Shown one piece after another: positions 61,113 through 64,000 of a DNA stretch of 64,000 bases (position 1 is its first letter; each line of letters starts with the position of its first letter). The notes under the pieces were generated by a model. That model was not told the DNA's origin and searched no databases. It saw only the letters and a list, made by a program, of their open reading frames with translations. The DNA is taken from the NCBI RefSeq assembly GCF_900055185.1, contig NZ_FIZX01000001.1, forward strand, positions 310,001-374,000. Reading direction: 5' to 3'. Made by a program: the position numbers and the translations under genes. Source of the DNA: Grimontia celer (lineage in GTDB: Bacteria > Pseudomonadota > Gammaproteobacteria > Enterobacterales > Vibrionaceae).

Positions 61113-62666
61113 ATGACTCAAATCCATACCCTCAGACTCATTCTCAGCGACCAGCTCAATGCCAGCCATTCCTGGTATAGCGAACGTGATGATGGCGTGT
61201 TGTACTTGATGGCAGAGCTTCGTCAGGAAACAGATTATGTTCCCCATCATGTTCAGAAGATCTGTGCCTTTTTCGCTGCAATGGAAGGGTTTGCTCAGGC
61301 ATTGGAAAAAGCGGGTCATCATGTGCTGCACATGACGCTGGACGAAACCCAATCCTTTGACTCGCTGGACGCACTGCTAAAAGCACTAATCGATAAACAC
61401 AGTATCGCGCGTTTTGAATATCAGCTTCCGGATGAGTACCGCTTGCGCGAACAGCTTCGCCTATTTGGTGATTCTTTAGATATTGAGGCCTGTGCGGCAG
61501 GTTGCGAGCATTTTCTGGTACCTGATGATGCCTTGAACCAACATTTCACTACGGGGAAACACCACCTGATGGAGTCTTTTTACCGCAAAATGCGCAAGCA
61601 GTTTGACGTGATGATGGAAGATGACAAACCGGAAGGGGGAAAGTGGAATTACGACAAAGATAACCGGGCTAAACTGAGCACCTCCGAACTTGAATGCGTC
61701 CCTGAGCCATTAGTTTTTGCCAATGATGTTTCAGACATTCTCGAGCGTTTGGAGCGCCATGGTGTGAAAACCATTGGGGTTGCTAGCTCGCAACTTCTCT
61801 GGCCTGTCACACGCAGACAATCGCTGGAACTGCTCGATTATTTCTGTCAGTACCTGTTGCCAAAATTTGGCAGCTTTCAGGACGCCATGACATCCGATAG
61901 TCCACACCGTTGGAGTCTTTATCACTCCCGTCTTTCCTTTGCGCTAAACAGTAAAATGCTTCATCCCATGCAGGTCATTCACGCTGCTATTCGTGCCTAT
62001 CGCCAGCCCGAATCCGGGATTAGCATTAATCAGATAGAGGGCTTTGTCAGACAAATCTTAGGCTGGCGCGAATTTGTCAGAGGGCTTTACTGGGTGAATA
62101 TGCCGGACTATTCAACAATGAACGCATTGGGTGGCACGCGGAAGTTACCGGAATTCTTTTGGACGGGCGAGACCAAGATGCAATGCCTGAAACAGGCTAT
62201 CCAGCAATCGCTCGATTACGGCTACGCGCATCACATCCAACGCTTGATGGTTACCGGTAACTTCACGCTCCTCACGGGCATTGCGCCGGAAGAAGTTGAT
62301 GCCTGGTATCTGGGGATCTATGTCGATGCGATTGAATGGGTGGAACTGCCAAATGTCCGGGGAATGGCATTGTTTGCTGACGGCGGGCTATTTGCGACCA
62401 AGCCTTACAGTGCGAGCGGAAACTACATCAACAAGATGAGCGACTACTGCACCAGCTGCCATTATAAAGTGAAAGAAAAAGTGGGTGAGGGCGCCTGTCC
62501 TCTGAATAGCCTTTATTGGCATTTTATGGAGCGGCATCGTGCCCGAATTGCTGTGAATCCGCGTGCTGGTATGGTCTATCGTGGGTGGGACAGCAAATCT
62601 GATCAAGAGAGGGATTTGGTGCTTGAACAAGCTGAACACTATTTAAACGCTCTCGATAATCTATAA
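61113..62666 (+). CDS. Iron-sulfur bacterial cryptochrome/photolyase (FeS-BCP, PhrB-like)
   Basis: A 517-residue FAD protein of the class repairing (6-4) photoproducts with an Fe-S cluster. The N-terminal Rossmann part opens LRLILSDQLNASHSWY; the C-terminal FAD domain includes ILGWREFVRGLYW, IQRLMVTGNFTLL and DAIEWVELPNVRGM. Four cysteines fit the 4Fe-4S ligands of the family: one in MQCLKQA, two in DYCTSC, one in GACPLN. The ATG at 61113 fits the family; the upstream TTG is not used. The cluster-binding pattern is intact, so it is probably active. Confidence 0.9.
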   Translation: MTQIHTLRLILSDQLNASHSWYSERDDGVLYLMAELRQETDYVPHHVQKICAFFAAMEGFAQALEKAGHHVLHMTLDETQSFDSLDALLKALIDKHSIARFEYQLPDEYRLREQLRLFGDSLDIEACAAGCEHFLVPDDALNQHFTTGKHHLMESFYRKMRKQFDVMMEDDKPEGGKWNYDKDNRAKLSTSELECVPEPLVFANDVSDILERLERHGVKTIGVASSQLLWPVTRRQSLELLDYFCQYLLPKFGSFQDAMTSDSPHRWSLYHSRLSFALNSKMLHPMQVIHAAIRAYRQPESGISINQIEGFVRQILGWREFVRGLYWVNMPDYSTMNALGGTRKLPEFFWTGETKMQCLKQAIQQSLDYGYAHHIQRLMVTGNFTLLTGIAPEEVDAWYLGIYVDAIEWVELPNVRGMALFADGGLFATKPYSASGNYINKMSDYCTSCHYKVKEKVGEGACPLNSLYWHFMERHRARIAVNPRAGMVYRGWDSKSDQERDLVLEQAEHYLNALDNL

Positions 62667-62678
62667 CTGGTTAATTTA

Positions 62679-62700
62679 TATTGATATTTAAATCTCAATA
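62679..62700. promoter_or_regulatory. Near-perfect 22-bp palindrome upstream of the BCCT gene
   Basis: TATTGA at 62679-62684 mirrors TCAATA at 62695-62700 around an ATTTAAAT core; 20 of 22 positions are symmetric. It lies 174 bases upstream of the transporter start, a position and size suitable for a dimeric repressor operator such as BetI or another TetR protein. Confidence 0.5.
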
Positions 62701-62873
62701 ATTGGCTTGATGAATGATTGTGCCTGTGGGTATTTCATTGGGTGTTAATATCGAAAAAACATGCTGATACGACAAGTTATTTTTGTTTTACCTCACTCAC
62801 GTAAACGGTGATAGTTTGCGTTTATTCAGGCAATTTGGCCTGGATGTTGTGAATGTAAAATGGAGTTGTCGTT

Positions 62874-64000
62874 GTGAGTGATAAAAGCCACGATGAATTA
62901 ATGTCACCGGATGGTGCGGTGACGCCTATCGATACTGACTATCAAGTAGGTCAGGATAATATCGCCCTGAAAATCGGTCCGCTGGGTCTTGATATCCATA
63001 ACCGCGTGTTTTTGGTTTCAGGCGGTATGATTGCACTGTTCGTGTTAGTCACTCTGCTGTTTCGTAACTCTGTTGGACCTCTGTTCAACGAAATGCGCAA
63101 CACCCTCACTGCCCAGATGGACTGGTTTTTCATTGGCGCAGGTAACCTTTTCGTTATTCTCTGTCTGATCCTTATTTTCAGCCCATTGGGACGCGTGCGT
63201 CTGGGTGGTACTGAAGCGACGCCTGACTACACCTACGTGGGTTGGTTCTCCATGCTGTTTGCTGCGGGTATGGGTATCGGTCTGATGTTCTACGGCGTGT
63301 CTGAACCACTTTCACACTATGCATCTTCTTTTGGCGGTGTGGTTGAGGTAAACGGCGTCCGTACCGACTGGGCACCACTGGGTGGTGCAGTAGGTGACAT
63401 GACCGCTGCAAAAGACCTGGGCATGGCTGCGACGATTTATCACTGGGGCCTACACCCATGGGCAATCTACGCTTTGCTGGCTTTGTCTCTGGCGTTGTTC
63501 TCATTCAACAAAGGTCTTCCGCTGACTATCCGCTCCGTGTTCTATCCCATCTTTGGTGAACGCATCTGGGGATGGCCGGGCCATATCATTGATATCACTG
63601 CGGTGGTGGCAACCTTATTTGGTTTGGCTACGTCACTGGGCTTTGGTGCGTCGCAGGCGGCTGCGGGTCTGGATTTCCTGTTCAACATTCCAAGCGGTAT
63701 TACCACTCAGGTTATCCTGATCATCGGTATCACGGGTTTGGCACTGATGTCTGTCGTGGCGGGTTTGGATTCCGGTGTGAAGCGCCTGTCTGAGTTCAAC
63801 ATGGCGATGGCGACCTTGCTGATGGTGTTTGTGATTGTGGTGGGTCCAACCCTGTCAATCTTCACCAACCTCGGTACCAACATGGTGGCGTACTTTGAGA
63901 ACCTGCCAGCACTGTCGAATCCATTTGGCCGTGAAGATGCTAACTATTCACAAGGCTGGACTGCGTTCTACTGGGCGTGGTGGATGTCTTGGTCACCATT
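62874..64000 (+). CDS. BCCT-family betaine/choline transporter (5' part, truncated by window end)
   Basis: The first 375 or so residues of a BCCT symporter for betaine, choline or carnitine. VSDKSHDELMSPDG is a hydrophilic N-terminus; the frame then shows the BCCT pattern VGWFSMLFAAGMGIGLMFYGVSEPLSHY, ATIYHWGLHPWAIY, and DITAVVATLFGLATSLGFGA with the sodium and substrate segments. It starts at a GTG (62874) with GGAG 8 bases upstream. Together with gbcAB it suggests betaine import for catabolism or osmoprotection. The stop is beyond the window. Confidence 0.9.
   Translation, partial: MSDKSHDELMSPDGAVTPIDTDYQVGQDNIALKIGPLGLDIHNRVFLVSGGMIALFVLVTLLFRNSVGPLFNEMRNTLTAQMDWFFIGAGNLFVILCLILIFSPLGRVRLGGTEATPDYTYVGWFSMLFAAGMGIGLMFYGVSEPLSHYASSFGGVVEVNGVRTDWAPLGGAVGDMTAAKDLGMAATIYHWGLHPWAIYALLALSLALFSFNKGLPLTIRSVFYPIFGERIWGWPGHIIDITAVVATLFGLATSLGFGASQAAAGLDFLFNIPSGITTQVILIIGITGLALMSVVAGLDSGVKRLSEFNMAMATLLMVFVIVVGPTLSIFTNLGTNMVAYFENLPALSNPFGREDANYSQGWTAFYWAWWMSWSP

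Noticed and set aside
60588-61352. Long minus-strand frame (254 codons) overlapping the symporter and photolyase genes
   Set aside because: It is antisense to two genes with complete family motifs, rich in His/Arg/Gln as expected for a shadow frame, and has no ribosome binding site.
1-64000. tRNA genes, CRISPR arrays, insertion sequences or prophage
   Set aside because: I looked for tRNA cloverleaf ends, regularly spaced repeats and transposase or phage motifs and found none; a tRNAscan and CRISPR search would confirm.

Overview
The window is a chromosomal segment of a Gram-negative gammaproteobacterium, most likely a member of the Vibrionaceae (perhaps the Photobacterium/Enterovibrio/Grimontia side; genus not resolvable from this sequence alone). 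The evidence is protein-level resemblance of the housekeeping genes (DUF1244, QueC, DecR-MdlA-MdlB, TesB, YbaY, Atl, 4.5S RNA, TrhO, HdfR), Vibrio-type palindromic repeats carrying TATACCCAA and TCCTGCAT, and an OmpC/F-type porin.

Backbone, 1-13.2 kb: DUF1244 protein, MsrA-like reductase, queC, a GNAT acetyltransferase, a cysteine-synthase-fold enzyme divergent from the cysteine-responsive regulator decR, then mdlA-mdlB, an AraC regulator, a VOC protein, a porin, tesB, ybaY, atl, a membrane protein and ffs (SRP RNA). The order queC...decR-mdlAB...tesB-ybaY-atl/ffs matches the E. coli queC-to-ybaZ region, except that glnK-amtB is replaced by AraC/VOC/porin genes.

Accessory island, 13.2-23.9 kb, between ffs and trhO: an AbaSI/PvuRts1I-like modification-dependent endonuclease, a previously unmarked 30-residue membrane peptide, a membrane-anchored leucine-rich-repeat protein, a MarR regulator, and an apparently uncharacterised nine-gene biosynthetic operon. 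The operon encodes a stand-alone amino-acid adenylation enzyme, a carrier protein, an ectoine-synthase-like cupin, an acyl-CoA dehydrogenase fused to a transglutaminase domain, a DsbA/FrnE-like oxidoreductase, two small-multidrug-resistance proteins, a cytidine/guanine-deaminase-like protein and a maleate-isomerase-fold protein lacking the expected cysteines. Its promoter is bracketed by two dyads, as expected for MarR repression. The logic (amino acid loaded on a carrier, oxidised, cyclised, amide-forming or releasing step, exported by SMR pumps) suggests a small, probably cationic, amino-acid-derived product. This is the main candidate for an undescribed system.

Region 24-42 kb: trhO, a methyltransferase with an N-terminal extension, a hypothetical protein, a RecQ-family helicase, a YaiL-like DUF2058 protein, a Yej-type peptide ABC importer with two separate ATPases, focA, a LysR regulator next to a VOC/old-yellow-enzyme pair, a 46-residue secreted protein missed by ORF calling, and glycine betaine demethylase genes gbcA-gbcB.

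Region 42-64 kb: a secreted lipase-like hydrolase and neighbour, a CSS-type EAL phosphodiesterase, an aminotransferase, a cluster of TfoX_N/MAPEG/YciI/VOC genes with an ECF42-like sigma factor and its DGPF partner, hdfR-like regulator, a periplasmic monohaem protein paired with a diguanylate cyclase, a chemoreceptor, a putative manganese exporter with a Fur box, a dicarboxylate/amino-acid symporter, an iron-sulfur photolyase, and the 5' part of a BCCT betaine/choline transporter that runs off the end. No tRNA, CRISPR array, transposase or prophage gene was seen. All gene assignments come from reading motifs and recalled families, not database searches.
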